Source: Streptomyces roseirectus (GTDB lineage Bacteria > Actinomycetota > Actinomycetes > Streptomycetales > Streptomycetaceae). From it: DNA of 64,000 nucleotides. The notes under the pieces were generated by a model, which ran no database searches, was not told where the DNA came from, and saw only the letters and a list, made by a program, of their open reading frames with translations. The position numbers and the translations under genes were made by a program. The stretch is taken from positions 4,750,001 to 4,814,000 of the forward strand of contig NZ_CP060828.1 of assembly GCF_014489635.1 (NCBI RefSeq). The letters run 5' to 3'. Positions 14,921 through 23,820 of the stretch are shown piece after piece (the first letter of the stretch is position 1; the number at the start of each line of letters is the position of its first letter).

Positions 14921-16434
14921 GAGGTGCTGCCCTCCCGCTTGTCGGAGGCGTACGCGTGCCGGTAGAGCGCGAGGGAGGGCGCGTACCGCCCGGAGGGATC
15001 ACGCAGGTGGAGGTCGTCGAGGAGCGCGTACGCCCAGTTACGCCCGAGACGGCGGCTCCATTCGAAGGGCCCCAGCGGGTAGTTGACGCCGAGCCGCATC
15101 GCCGTGTCGACGTCCTCCTCCGTCGCGACCCCCTTGGCGACCGCGTCGTGCGCGAGGTCGACGATCCGGGCGACCGTACGGGCGACGATCATGCCGGGGA
15201 CGTCACCGAGGACGCTGACGGACTTGCCGAGCGCCTGGAAGAGGCCGATCGCCTCGGAGAGGGTCTGCGGCGAGGTGTCCTGGGAGGCGGAGAGGGCGAT
15301 CCGGGTGGCCTTGCGGTAGTCGAGGGCGAGGTCGAAGTAGACGACGTCGCGGAACTCGACGGACGTCTGCCCGTCGGCGAGCGCGAGCTGACCCCCGCCG
15401 GGCAGGACGAGCCGCGTGCCGTGGTCCTCGTCCTCCTCACGGACCTGGATGCCCGCCTCGCGGATCAGCGGGAGGAGGTCGGCCGCGGGGCCCAGGTCGC
15501 CCTCGGCGGTGACGTACGCGGGCGCCTGGGCGGGTTCAGCGGTGTGCGGCTCGGCGGCCTCCGCGTCGTCGCCGTAGTCGTACCAGCCGTGCCCGGTCTT
15601 GCGGCCGAGCCGCCCTGACTCGACGAGCCTGCGCTGCGCGAGGGAGGGCGCGAACCGCACGTCCTGGAAGAAGGACTTCCACACGGAGTGCGTGACGGAC
15701 TCGTTGACGTCCTGCCCGATGAGGTCGGTGAGTTCGAACGCGCCCATGCGGAAGCCGCCGCACTCGCGCAGGACGGCGTCGAGGGTGGCCGGGTCGCCGC
15801 CCTGCGCCTCGTACACGGCGAACGCCTCGGCGTAGAAGGGCCGGGCGATGCGGTTGACGATGAACCCGGGCGTGTCCGCGCAGGCGACCGGCGTCTTGCC
15901 CCACGCGCGCGCGGTCTCGTACGCGCGCGTGGCCGACGAGACGTCCGTGGCACACCCGGAGACGACCTCGACGAGCGGCAGCAGCGGCGCGGGGTTGAAG
16001 AAGTGCAGGCCGACCAGGCGCCCGGGGTTGCGCAGCGCCCCGCCGATCGCGGTGACCGACAGGGACGACGTGTTGGTGGCGAGGAGACAGTCCTCGGCGA
16101 CGACGTCCTCCAGCGCGCGGAAGAGCCCCTGCTTGGCGTCCAGGTCCTCCAGGACGGCCTCGACGACGAGGGCGCAGTCGGCGAGGCCGTCGAGCGCGTC
16201 CACGGGCGTCAGACGGGCACGCGCGGCGTCGCGGTCGGCGGCGGTGAGGCGGTTCTTCTCGACGAGCCGGTCGAGACGGGCGCCGATCGCGTCGGCGGCC
16301 TCCCGCGCGCGTCCGGGCGCCGAGTCGTGGAGCCGTACGGGGTGCCCGGCGACCAGAGCGACCTGGGCGATGCCCTGGCCCATGGTGCCGGTGCCGACGA
16401 CGGCCACGGGGCTGCTGAGGTCGATAGCTGTCAT
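14917..16434 (-). CDS. paaH: 3-hydroxyacyl-CoA dehydrogenase (PaaH-type)
   Basis: 505-aa NAD-dependent 3-hydroxyacyl-CoA dehydrogenase, likely oxidising 3-hydroxyadipyl-CoA to 3-oxoadipyl-CoA late in phenylacetate breakdown. The N-terminal Rossmann fold has GTGTMGQGIAQVAL, the catalytic region is LVGLHFFNPAPLLPLVEVV, and a first helical domain contains TPGFIVNRIARPFYAEA. A second, shorter C-terminal dehydrogenase domain (DVPGMIVARTVARIVDLAHD, then GVNYPLGPFEWSRRLG) gives the double-domain length typical of PaaH/PaaC. It is divergent from paaN and overlaps paaR. A DnaA-like TTTTCCACA lies in the shared upstream region. Confidence 0.9.
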   Translation of the reverse strand: MTAIDLSSPVAVVGTGTMGQGIAQVALVAGHPVRLHDSAPGRAREAADAIGARLDRLVEKNRLTAADRDAARARLTPVDALDGLADCALVVEAVLEDLDAKQGLFRALEDVVAEDCLLATNTSSLSVTAIGGALRNPGRLVGLHFFNPAPLLPLVEVVSGCATDVSSATRAYETARAWGKTPVACADTPGFIVNRIARPFYAEAFAVYEAQGGDPATLDAVLRECGGFRMGAFELTDLIGQDVNESVTHSVWKSFFQDVRFAPSLAQRRLVESGRLGRKTGHGWYDYGDDAEAAEPHTAEPAQAPAYVTAEGDLGPAADLLPLIREAGIQVREEDEDHGTRLVLPGGGQLALADGQTSVEFRDVVYFDLALDYRKATRIALSASQDTSPQTLSEAIGLFQALGKSVSVLGDVPGMIVARTVARIVDLAHDAVAKGVATEEDVDTAMRLGVNYPLGPFEWSRRLGRNWAYALLDDLHLRDPSGRYAPSLALYRHAYASDKREGSTS

Positions 16435-16482
16435 GTGCGCGATCCTCCCGCACGGGGTTTTCCACAGATGCGGCAGGCCCCC

Positions 16483-16510
16483 TTGTCCCGACCGATCGTT
16501 CGGTTACTCT
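16483..16510 (+). promoter_or_regulatory. paaN promoter with PaaR operator in the spacer
   Basis: TTGTCC (16483-16488) and TACTCT (16505-16510) are spaced by 16 bases, 14 of which are ACCGATCGTTCGGT (16491-16504), a match to ACCGNNCGNNCGGT. A bound repressor would block polymerase directly. The site can also serve the divergent paaH-paaR transcript. Confidence 0.7.
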
Positions 16511-16572
16511 AGCGGTGACCGGCTGTTCCTGCCCAGACACACAGACACATCCACCCCAGGAGTTGGTCCCGC

Positions 16573-18264
16573 ATGGCCGCCGAACCCACCGCCGCCGACC
16601 TCATCGTCAAGCACCGCCCCACCCTCGACCAGGCGCTGGAAGCGATCCGCACGCGCGCGTACTGGTCCCCCCACCCCGAGCACCCCAAGGCGTACGGCGA
16701 GAACGGCAGCCTGGACCTCGCGGCGGGCAAATCGGCGTACGACGCCCTCCTGAACACCCGCTTCGAGCTGGACCAGCCCGGTACGGACGGCTGGGTGGGC
16801 GGCGAAGTCTCCCCCTACGGGCCGGAGCTGGGCATCACGTACCCGCACGCGGACGCGGACGTCCTGCTGCCCGCGATGAAGGCCGGCCAGAAGGCGTGGC
16901 GGGACGCGGGCGCGGAGGTGCGCGCGGTGGTCTGCCTGGAGATCCTCAAGCGGATCTCCGACCGCAGCCACGAGTTCGCGCACGCGGTCATGCACACCTC
17001 CGGCCAGGCGTTCATGATGGCGTTCCAGGCGGGCGGCCCCCACGCCCAGGACCGCGGCCTCGAAGCGGTGGCGTACGCGTACGCGGAGCAGATCCGCACG
17101 CCGGGGACGGCCGAGTGGTCCAAGCCGCAGGGCAAGCGCGACCCCCTGGAGCTGCACAAGGCGTTCACGCCCGTCCCGCGCGGCATCGGCCTGGTCATCG
17201 GCTGCAACACCTTCCCGACGTGGAACGGCTTCCCGGGCCTGTTCGCCTCCCTGGCGACCGGCAACGCCGTCCTGGTCAAGCCGCACCCGCGCGCGGTCCT
17301 GCCGCTCGCGCTGACCGTGCGCATCGCGCGTGACGTGCTCACCGAGTCCGGCTTCGACCCGAACCTCGTCGCCCTGGCCGCCGAGCGCCCCGGCGAGGGC
17401 ATCGCCAAGACCCTCGCGACGCGCCCCGAGATCCGCATCGTCGACTACACGGGCTCGACCGCCTTCGGCGACTGGCTGGAGGCCAACGCCCGCCAGGCGC
17501 AGGTCTACACGGAGAAGGCCGGCGTCAACACGGTGATCGTCGACTCCACGGCCAACTACCAGGGCATGCTCGCCAACCTGGCGTTCTCCCTGTCCCTCTA
17601 CAGCGGCCAGATGTGCACCACCCCGCAGAACCTCCTGATCCCCCGCGACGGCATCGACACGGACGCGGGCCCGAAGTCCTACGACGAGGTCGTGGCCGAC
17701 CTCGCGCGCGCGGTGGACGGCCTGCTGGGTGACGACGCCCGCGCGAACGGCCTGCTCGGCGCCCTGGTCAACCCGGACGTCAAGGCCCGCCTGGAGGCCG
17801 CCGCGAGCCTCGGCGAGGTCGCCCTCGCCTCCCGCGCGGTCACCAACCCCGAGTTCCCCGACGCGGTCGTGCGCACGCCCCTGATCGTCAAGCTCGACGG
17901 CACCAAGCCCGACGCCGAGTCCGCCTACCTCAGCGAGTGCTTCGGCCCGGTCTCCTTCGCCGTCGCCGTCGACTCCACCGCCGACGCGGTCGCCCTCCTG
18001 ACGCGCACGGTCCGCGAGAAGGGCGCCATGACGGTCGGCGCGTACACGACGGACGCCAGCGTCGAGGCGGCGATCGAGGAGGCGTGCCTGGAGGAGGCCG
18101 CGCAGCTCTCCCTGAACCTCACCGGGGGCGTGTACGTCAACCAGACGGCCGCGTTCTCCGACTTCCACGGCTCCGGCGGCAACCCGGCGGCCAACGCGGC
18201 CCTGACGGACGGCGCGTTCGTCGCGAGCCGGTTCCGGGTCGTGGAGGTCCGCCGGGAGGGCTAG
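16573..18264 (+). CDS. paaN: Phenylacetate degradation aldehyde dehydrogenase PaaN
   Basis: 563-aa aldehyde dehydrogenase of the PaaN group, which oxidises the semialdehyde formed after ring cleavage of oxepin-CoA. Landmarks are PRGIGLVIGCNTFPTWNGFP (substrate/cofactor region), VKPHPRAVLPLA, the NAD motif DYTGSTAFGDWLE, the catalytic Cys in YSGQMCTTPQNLL, and the C-terminal GGVYVNQTAAFSDFHGSGGN. There is no fused MaoC/hydratase domain, so ring hydrolysis must be supplied elsewhere. AGGAGT lies 10 bases before the ATG. The promoter carries a PaaR-type operator between -35 and -10. Confidence 0.92.
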   Translation: MAAEPTAADLIVKHRPTLDQALEAIRTRAYWSPHPEHPKAYGENGSLDLAAGKSAYDALLNTRFELDQPGTDGWVGGEVSPYGPELGITYPHADADVLLPAMKAGQKAWRDAGAEVRAVVCLEILKRISDRSHEFAHAVMHTSGQAFMMAFQAGGPHAQDRGLEAVAYAYAEQIRTPGTAEWSKPQGKRDPLELHKAFTPVPRGIGLVIGCNTFPTWNGFPGLFASLATGNAVLVKPHPRAVLPLALTVRIARDVLTESGFDPNLVALAAERPGEGIAKTLATRPEIRIVDYTGSTAFGDWLEANARQAQVYTEKAGVNTVIVDSTANYQGMLANLAFSLSLYSGQMCTTPQNLLIPRDGIDTDAGPKSYDEVVADLARAVDGLLGDDARANGLLGALVNPDVKARLEAAASLGEVALASRAVTNPEFPDAVVRTPLIVKLDGTKPDAESAYLSECFGPVSFAVAVDSTADAVALLTRTVREKGAMTVGAYTTDASVEAAIEEACLEEAAQLSLNLTGGVYVNQTAAFSDFHGSGGNPAANAALTDGAFVASRFRVVEVRREG

Positions 18265-18298
18265 GGAGGGCTGGGGGCGCGCCGGGCCCCTCGCGGGC

Positions 18299-19036
18299 TC
18301 AGCGCCCGCCCGCGCTCCAGTGGTACAGCGTCATCGCCACGCTGGTGGCGAGGTTGTAGCTGGAGACCTGCGGGCGCATCGGCAGCGCCAGCAAGTGGTC
18401 CGTACGCGCGCGCAGTTCGGCCGAGAGGCCGGTGCGCTCGGAGCCGAACGCGAGGACGGCGTCGTCCGGGAGCTTCACGTCCCGGATGTCGTCGCCCTCC
18501 GCGTCGAACGCGAACACCGGGCCCGGGGGCAGCTCGGTGACGTCCAGGCGCTCGACGGCCGTCGCGAAGTGCAGGCCCGCGCCGCCGCGGACGACCGTGG
18601 GGTGCCAGGGGTCGAGCGTGCCGGTGGTGACCACGCCGGTCGCGCCGAAACCGGCGGCCAGCCGGATCACCGCGCCCGCGTTCCCGAGGTTGCGCGGGTT
18701 GTCCAGGGCGACGACGGGCGCCGTGCGCGGGAGCGCCGCCAGCGCCGCCAGGTTGGCCGCCCTGGAGGGGCGTACGGCCAGGGCGGCGACGCCCGTCGGG
18801 TGGGGGCGCGGGACGAGCGTCCGGTACGTCGCCTCGTCCACCTCCGTCAGCAGCGCCTCCAGCGGCTCGCGGACGTCCGGCGCGAGGTCGTCCGCGAGGG
18901 CCAGTGCGGCGGCGCGGTCGACGGCCACCGCGAGGGGCACCTCGGCGGTGAAGCGCAGGGCGTGCTTGAGGGCGTGGAAGCCGTCCAGGAGGACGGCGGT
19001 ACCGGCGAGGCGGTGCCAGTCGGCCAGGGCGGTCAT
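18299..19036 (-). CDS. SpoU/TrmH-family 2'-O-ribose RNA methyltransferase
   Basis: 245-aa SAM-dependent RNA methyltransferase with the SPOUT trefoil-knot fold. Motif 1 is VVALDNPRNLGNAGAVIRLA, motif 2 is LAFGSERTGLSAELRA, and motif 3 is LALPMRPQVSSYNLATSVAM. The N-terminal ~95 residues form the substrate-binding domain. Exact rRNA or tRNA target is unknown. The ATG at 19036 overlaps the upstream HTTM gene stop by 4 bases. Convergent with paaN; the 34-bp gap holds no clear terminator. Confidence 0.9.
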   Translation of the reverse strand: MTALADWHRLAGTAVLLDGFHALKHALRFTAEVPLAVAVDRAAALALADDLAPDVREPLEALLTEVDEATYRTLVPRPHPTGVAALAVRPSRAANLAALAALPRTAPVVALDNPRNLGNAGAVIRLAAGFGATGVVTTGTLDPWHPTVVRGGAGLHFATAVERLDVTELPPGPVFAFDAEGDDIRDVKLPDDAVLAFGSERTGLSAELRARTDHLLALPMRPQVSSYNLATSVAMTLYHWSAGGR

Positions 19037-20271
19037 GTCGTCGAGCCTACGTGGACTTTCCCGGGGCCCTCGGCGGCAGGGGTGTTGGCGCCGGGGGGTG
19101 CGGCTTCGGCGTCCGCCGTCACGGACCCGCGTCCACGCACGCGTGCGGCGCGCGCGCCCAGCCACAGCAGGAACGCCGTCGGCAGGAAGACCGCGTCCGT
19201 CGCGATCATCGCCAGCGAGAAGAACGGCAGCCCCAGGACGACCGCGATCGCCGCGTGCTCCATCATCATCACCGCCAGCAGGACGTTCTTGACCTTCCGG
19301 TTGAACAGGGTGAACGGGAAGGCGACCTGCGCGATGACCGTCCCGTAGGTCGCGATCATCACCATCGTGCCGCTCGCCGCGAGGACGTCCGCGAGCGCCG
19401 GCCACGGGGAGAACGAGTCCAGCTGGAGCGGGTAGTACACCGCCGTGCCGTCCTGCCAGCGCGAGCCCTGGATCTTGTACCAGCCCGCCGTCGCGTAGAT
19501 CAGGCACGCCTCCGCCATGACGACCAGCAGCGCGCCGTTGTGCATCACGTTCCCGGCGATCTCGCACAGCGCCCGCGCCTCGCCCCCGCGCCGCGCCGCG
19601 AACCACCACACGCCCTGCGCGGTCCACGCGGCCCACAGGAGCGCCGGGACGAACCACTCGCCCTCCGTCAGCCACCCCGCGACCGTCGCGACCGCCAGGA
19701 CGCCGCCCAGCACCGCCCACAGCGCCGGGCCCGCCCAGTCGGTGACGCGCTCTCCACGCGCGCGTGCGGCAGCGTTCCGCCGCTCCCTGCGCGCGTCCAG
19801 CGACCACACGCGCGCGCACCGCGTGAACACCAGGTAGATCGACATCAGGTGCAGCACGTTGTCGCCGCCGTCGCCCATGAAGACGCTGCGGTTCTGCAAC
19901 GACAGGACGCCGACCATGAAGAGGACCGTCATCGCGCGCGTACGCCAGCCGATCAGCAGCAGCGCACTGGAGGCGACGGCCAGCAGGTACACGACCTCGA
20001 ACCACACGCGCGAGTCCGACCACATCAGCACCGTGAACGCGCCGTTGACGTCGATCAGCCGGTGGCCCAACTGCCAGCTCCACGGGCCGTCGGGGCCGTA
20101 CAGCTCCGTGCGGTGCGGAAGTTCACGCAGCAGGAAGAGGAGCCAGGTCGCGCTGAAGCCGATCCTTATGACCGCGCTCTGGTAGGGCCCCAGGGCGGAT
20201 TCGGTGACGCGCGCGAGGGCCTTGGAAAGGAGGCTCTGCGGAGGCACCGCAGCACTCTGGACGATGGTCAC
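19033..20271 (-). CDS. HTTM-domain integral membrane protein
   Basis: 412-aa polytopic membrane protein of the HTTM family (horizontally transferred transmembrane domain, related to vitamin-K-dependent gamma-carboxylase). About eight hydrophobic helices are visible, for example VIRIGFSATWLLFLLRELPH, VVYLLAVASSALLLIGW and AIAVVLGLPFFSLAMIATDA. Typical features are FMGDGGDNVLHLMSIYLVFT and YATAGWYKIQGSRWQDGTA. Whether it is catalytic is unknown. The GTG at 20271 overlaps the DUF5819 stop (GTGA), which argues for this start and for joint function of the two proteins. Confidence 0.85.
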   Translation of the reverse strand: MTIVQSAAVPPQSLLSKALARVTESALGPYQSAVIRIGFSATWLLFLLRELPHRTELYGPDGPWSWQLGHRLIDVNGAFTVLMWSDSRVWFEVVYLLAVASSALLLIGWRTRAMTVLFMVGVLSLQNRSVFMGDGGDNVLHLMSIYLVFTRCARVWSLDARRERRNAAARARGERVTDWAGPALWAVLGGVLAVATVAGWLTEGEWFVPALLWAAWTAQGVWWFAARRGGEARALCEIAGNVMHNGALLVVMAEACLIYATAGWYKIQGSRWQDGTAVYYPLQLDSFSPWPALADVLAASGTMVMIATYGTVIAQVAFPFTLFNRKVKNVLLAVMMMEHAAIAVVLGLPFFSLAMIATDAVFLPTAFLLWLGARAARVRGRGSVTADAEAAPPGANTPAAEGPGKVHVGSTT

Positions 20272-21572
20272 TTCACGCCTCCGTTCACCTCGGCGGCGGA
20301 CACGCGCCACCACGGCAGGACCCGGAACGTCGGCTGCGTCGACACCTTCTCGTCACTCCACTCCGGGGGCCGCACGTTCGTCGTCCGCGACCGCACCTGC
20401 ACGCGCGCGAGCGTGCCGCCCTCCCTCACCACGCCGCCCCGCTCCAGCCTCATCACGACGATCCGCCGCAGGTACTCCTCCGACAGCGCCCCCCGCATCC
20501 CCACCGCCCGGTTGTCGTTGTCGTGCGTCCCCGTGAAAAAGTCCCACGCCCTGCGCAACTCGTTCTGCTGCGTGTGGCTCGGCAACAGGTTCCCGTCGAT
20601 CGCCCTCCCGTCCGCCGCCGACAGATCCAACCACCCGGTCGTCCGATACCCCCCGTCTCCCGACCGCACCTCCGCCCTCACCTGCACCGCGATGTCCTGC
20701 TGCAACGGATTCGGCGCGAACAACTTCCAGTTCTGCTCGAACTCCGGATACACCCAGTCGTCGATCGCCTCCGCATGCTCCTTGCTCACCGTGTTCGACG
20801 GCGCCACATGCAGAAAAACCATCCCCACATGCACGACGACGACCGCGGCGACGACGGCGACAACAGCCGCCGCGGCTATCTGCGCACGCAGGGAGAGCGC
20901 GGCCAGCCGGGCGACGGGCGCGCTGTCGGAGAGGGACGCGTGCGCGGCTCCGGCGGGGGCCGCCGCCCTGTCGGACGCCGACTCCGGGGCGTCGGCGAAG
21001 AGCGGGGTCCCTATGGAGTGCCGGGTCGTGTCCTGGGGGGCGTCACCGGAGGGCGGGGCGGCGTGCCGCGTGGCAGGGGCGGCGCCCGTGGGCCGCGAGG
21101 CTCCATCGGCAACGGGTGCGCCGAGTCGCCCGGGTTCCGCAGGGAGCTGACCCACCGGGCTCACGGAGCCGGCCGGGCCCGCGGCCCCCGCCGGCTCGCC
21201 CCCGGTCGCCCCCGCCTCGTCGGCGGACGGCACACCGTCCGGGCGGGGCACAGCCCCCTGCGCGGCTCCGCCCCCGTCACCCACCGCACGCACGGGCCGC
21301 TCCTCCGAGGCCGGGGCGCCGTCCTCCGGCCGGCCGGCCTCACGGCCCGGCTCCTTCCGGCCCGCAGCCGCCGGGGCAGCCCCGTCCGTCGCACCGGCCC
21401 CCGGAACATCCCCGGCCGACTTCCCCTGCTCCGGCGCTCCGCTATCCGTCTGCCTCTGCCCCGCCGGGCCCGCACCCGGCGGGGTGGCCTCCTCGGCCGG
21501 GCTCGTCGGCGTGAGCGGCTCGTCCCGGTCCCGGCCCGGCTCGCCCGGTGGAGCGTTGTCGTGCGTGTTCAT
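20268..21572 (-). CDS. DUF5819-type membrane protein with long disordered N-terminus
   Basis: 434-aa protein. Residues 1-225 are Pro/Ala/Gly/Glu-rich and look disordered and cytoplasmic. One membrane helix (AAAAVVAVVAAVVVVHVGMV) follows, then an extracytoplasmic domain with VYPEFEQNWKLFAPNPLQQD and SGDGGYRTTGWLDLSAADG, which I recognise as DUF5819. DUF5819 and HTTM genes commonly pair in actinobacteria, as here by overlapping stop and start codons, so the two probably form one membrane complex of unknown role. The operon (DUF5819-HTTM-SpoU) is divergent from paaA. Confidence 0.85.
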   Translation of the reverse strand: MNTHDNAPPGEPGRDRDEPLTPTSPAEEATPPGAGPAGQRQTDSGAPEQGKSAGDVPGAGATDGAAPAAAGRKEPGREAGRPEDGAPASEERPVRAVGDGGGAAQGAVPRPDGVPSADEAGATGGEPAGAAGPAGSVSPVGQLPAEPGRLGAPVADGASRPTGAAPATRHAAPPSGDAPQDTTRHSIGTPLFADAPESASDRAAAPAGAAHASLSDSAPVARLAALSLRAQIAAAAVVAVVAAVVVVHVGMVFLHVAPSNTVSKEHAEAIDDWVYPEFEQNWKLFAPNPLQQDIAVQVRAEVRSGDGGYRTTGWLDLSAADGRAIDGNLLPSHTQQNELRRAWDFFTGTHDNDNRAVGMRGALSEEYLRRIVVMRLERGGVVREGGTLARVQVRSRTTNVRPPEWSDEKVSTQPTFRVLPWWRVSAAEVNGGVK

Positions 21573-21702
21573 GTGGGTCCGTTTCGGAGGGGAGGGCGGG
21601 GGCCGTCAGGGGGACGGCTCCACGGCACGGTACTCAGGCGGTGGGGGGAGTGCAGCCTTCGGGCCCGTTCCGGGAGTTATCCACAGGGGATTTCCACAGC
21701 GG

Positions 21703-21757
21703 TTGACACCGCAGATCGGGCGTCTCACCATGGAATCGCACGGACCGAACGATCGGT
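21703..21757 (+). promoter_or_regulatory. paaABCDE promoter with downstream PaaR operator
   Basis: TTGACA (21703-21708) is followed, 17 bases later, by a -10-like CACCAT (21726-21731) and then ACCGAACGATCGGT (21744-21757), the exact reverse complement of the paaN operator. The operator would lie near +7 to +20 and block initiation or early elongation. A perfect DnaA box TTATCCACA is at 21677-21685, just upstream. Confidence 0.65.
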
Positions 21758-21791
21758 CGGGAGAGGGAAGCGGAAGGGCTAGGGGGATCGC

Positions 21792-22826
21792 ATGACGACA
21801 GCAGCGGCAGCAGCAGCGCGGCGAACGCCGGACAGGCCCGGCGTACCGGCCGGGTCGGCCGGTACGGCCGAGGAGAGCGCCGCCGAGCACCAGCGGCACC
21901 AGCACCTCTTCGACGCGGCCGTCGCGGCGGACGACCGCATCGAGCCGAGGGACTGGATGCCGGACGCCTACCGGGCGACGCTGGTGCGCCAGATCGCCCA
22001 GCACGCGCACTCGGAGATCATCGGCATGCAGCCGGAGGCGAACTGGATCACGAGAGCGCCGTCCCTGCGCCGCAAGGCGATCCTGATGGCGAAGGTGCAG
22101 GACGAGGCGGGCCACGGCCTGTACCTCTACAGCGCCGCCGAAACCCTGGGCACGGGCCGCGAGGAACTGCTCGACAAGCTCCACACCGGCCGCCAGAAGT
22201 ACTCGTCGATCTTCAACTACCCCACCCTGACGTGGGCGGACGTCGGCGCGATCGGCTGGCTGGTGGACGGCGCGGCGATCACCAACCAGGTCCCCCTGTG
22301 CCGCTGCTCCTACGGCCCGTACGCGCGGGCGATGGTCCGGATCTGCAAGGAGGAGTCGTTCCACCAGCGCCAGGGCTACGAACTCCTGCTGGCCCTGAGC
22401 AACGGCACGAGCGCCCAGCACGCGATGGCCCAGGACGCCGTGGACCGCTGGTGGTGGCCGTCCCTGATGATGTTCGGCCCGCCGGACGACGAGTCGGCGC
22501 ACTCCGCCCAGTCGATGGCGTGGAAGATCAAGCGCCACTCCAACGACGAACTGCGCCAGCGCTTCGTGGACATCTGCGTCCCCCAGGCGAAGTCCCTCGG
22601 CCTGACCCTCCCCGACCCGGACCTGAGGTGGAACGAGGAACGCGGCCACCACGACTTCGGCCCGATCGACTGGACGGAGTTCAAGGAGGTCCTGAAGGGC
22701 AACGGCCCGTGCAACGAGCAGCGCATCACCCAGCGCAGGCGGGCCCACGACGAGGGCGCCTGGGTACGGGAGGCCGCGGCGGCCTACGCGAAGAAGCACA
22801 CCGGCGAGACAGGAGCGCGGGCATGA
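21792..22826 (+). CDS. paaA: Phenylacetyl-CoA 1,2-epoxidase catalytic subunit PaaA
   Basis: 344-aa ferritin-like di-iron oxygenase subunit. With PaaB, C and E it epoxidises the aromatic ring of phenylacetyl-CoA, the committed aerobic step. Iron-ligand regions are visible: [31 protein letters not shown] (first ExxH), and [15 protein letters not shown] (second). The ATG follows the PaaR operator by 34 bases, with AGAGGGAAGCGGAAGG upstream. It begins a tightly packed five-gene operon in which each junction overlaps by a few bases. Confidence 0.96.
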   Translation: MTTAAAAAARRTPDRPGVPAGSAGTAEESAAEHQRHQHLFDAAVAADDRIEPRDWMPDAYRATLVRQIAQHAHSEIIGMQPEANWITRAPSLRRKAILMAKVQDEAGHGLYLYSAAETLGTGREELLDKLHTGRQKYSSIFNYPTLTWADVGAIGWLVDGAAITNQVPLCRCSYGPYARAMVRICKEESFHQRQGYELLLALSNGTSAQHAMAQDAVDRWWWPSLMMFGPPDDESAHSAQSMAWKIKRHSNDELRQRFVDICVPQAKSLGLTLPDPDLRWNEERGHHDFGPIDWTEFKEVLKGNGPCNEQRITQRRRAHDEGAWVREAAAAYAKKHTGETGARA

Positions 22827-23107
22827 CCACCGACTGGCCTCTCTGGGAGGTCTTCGTCCGCTCCCGCCGCGGCCTCGCCCACACGCACGCGGGCAGCCTC
22901 CACGCCCCGGACGCGGAACTGGCCCTGCGCAACGCCCGCGACCTCTACACCCGCCGGGGCGAGGGCGTCTCCATCTGGGTCGTCCCGTCCGTCGAGATCA
23001 CCGCGTCCTCGCCGGACGAGAAGGACCCCTTCTTCGACCCGTCCGCCGACAAGCCCTACCGCCACCCGACGTTCTACGACATCCCGGAGGGGGTGAAGCA
23101 CCTGTGA
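22823..23107 (+). CDS. paaB: Phenylacetyl-CoA epoxidase structural subunit PaaB
   Basis: 94-aa subunit, the usual PaaB length. It has the family start [19 protein letters not shown], the central [19 protein letters not shown], and a C-terminal [16 protein letters not shown]. PaaB bridges PaaAC heterodimers in the epoxidase complex and has no catalytic role of its own. The ATG overlaps the paaA stop by 4 bases. Confidence 0.96.
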   Translation: MTTDWPLWEVFVRSRRGLAHTHAGSLHAPDAELALRNARDLYTRRGEGVSIWVVPSVEITASSPDEKDPFFDPSADKPYRHPTFYDIPEGVKHL

Positions 23108-23820
23108 CGCCCCTGCGCACGGCGGCGGCGCTCGCCCTCGGCGACGACGCGCTGATCCTCTCCCACCGCCTCGGCGAGTGGATGGGCCACGCCCCGGCCC
23201 TGGAGGAGGAGGTCGCCCTCGCCAACATCGCCCTGGACCTCCTCGGCCAGGCCCGCGTGCTCCTGTCGACGGCCGGCGACGAGGACGACCTGGCGTACCT
23301 CCGCGAGGAGCGCGCCTTCCGCAACGTCCAGCTCGTCGAACAGCCCAATGGCGACTTCGCCCACACCATCGCCCGCCAGCTCTACTTCTCCACCTACCAG
23401 CACCTCCTGTACGGCGAACTGGCGCGCGGTGACAGTGAGTTCACCGGCCTCGCCGCGAAGGCCGTCAAGGAGACGGCGTACCACCGCGACCACGCCGAGC
23501 AGTGGACCCTGCGCCTGGGCGACGGCACGGACGTCAGCCACGCGCGCATGCGCACGGCGTGCGAGGCGCTGTGGCGGTTCACCGGCGAGCTGTTCCAGCC
23601 GGTGGAGGGCCTGGACGTCGACCCGGAGCCCCTGGAGGCGGCCTGGCGGGCGTCGGTCGAGGCGGTCCTCACGCGCGCCGGTCTGCCCGTCCCGGAGGGC
23701 CCCCGCACCGGCGCCTGGAGCGCGGGCGCCGGCCGTCAGGGCGTGCACACCGAGTCGTTCGGCCGCATGCTCGCCGAGATGCAGCACCTCCACCGCAGCC
23801 ACCCGGGGGCGACGTGGTGA
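23104..23820 (+). CDS. paaC: Phenylacetyl-CoA epoxidase subunit PaaC
   Basis: 238-aa ferritin-like subunit that pairs with PaaA; in known epoxidases it has lost its metal site and plays a structural role. Landmarks are LILSHRLGEWMGHAPALEEE, IALDLLGQARVLL, and VKETAYHRDHAEQWTLRLGD. The start is GTG at 23104, overlapping the paaB stop (GTGA). Confidence 0.95.
   Translation: MTPLRTAAALALGDDALILSHRLGEWMGHAPALEEEVALANIALDLLGQARVLLSTAGDEDDLAYLREERAFRNVQLVEQPNGDFAHTIARQLYFSTYQHLLYGELARGDSEFTGLAAKAVKETAYHRDHAEQWTLRLGDGTDVSHARMRTACEALWRFTGELFQPVEGLDVDPEPLEAAWRASVEAVLTRAGLPVPEGPRTGAWSAGAGRQGVHTESFGRMLAEMQHLHRSHPGATW

Noticed and set aside
16504..18168. 554-codon minus-strand ORF opposite paaN.
   Set aside because: It is the antisense image of a well-supported aldehyde dehydrogenase gene with all motifs, a common effect of high G+C.
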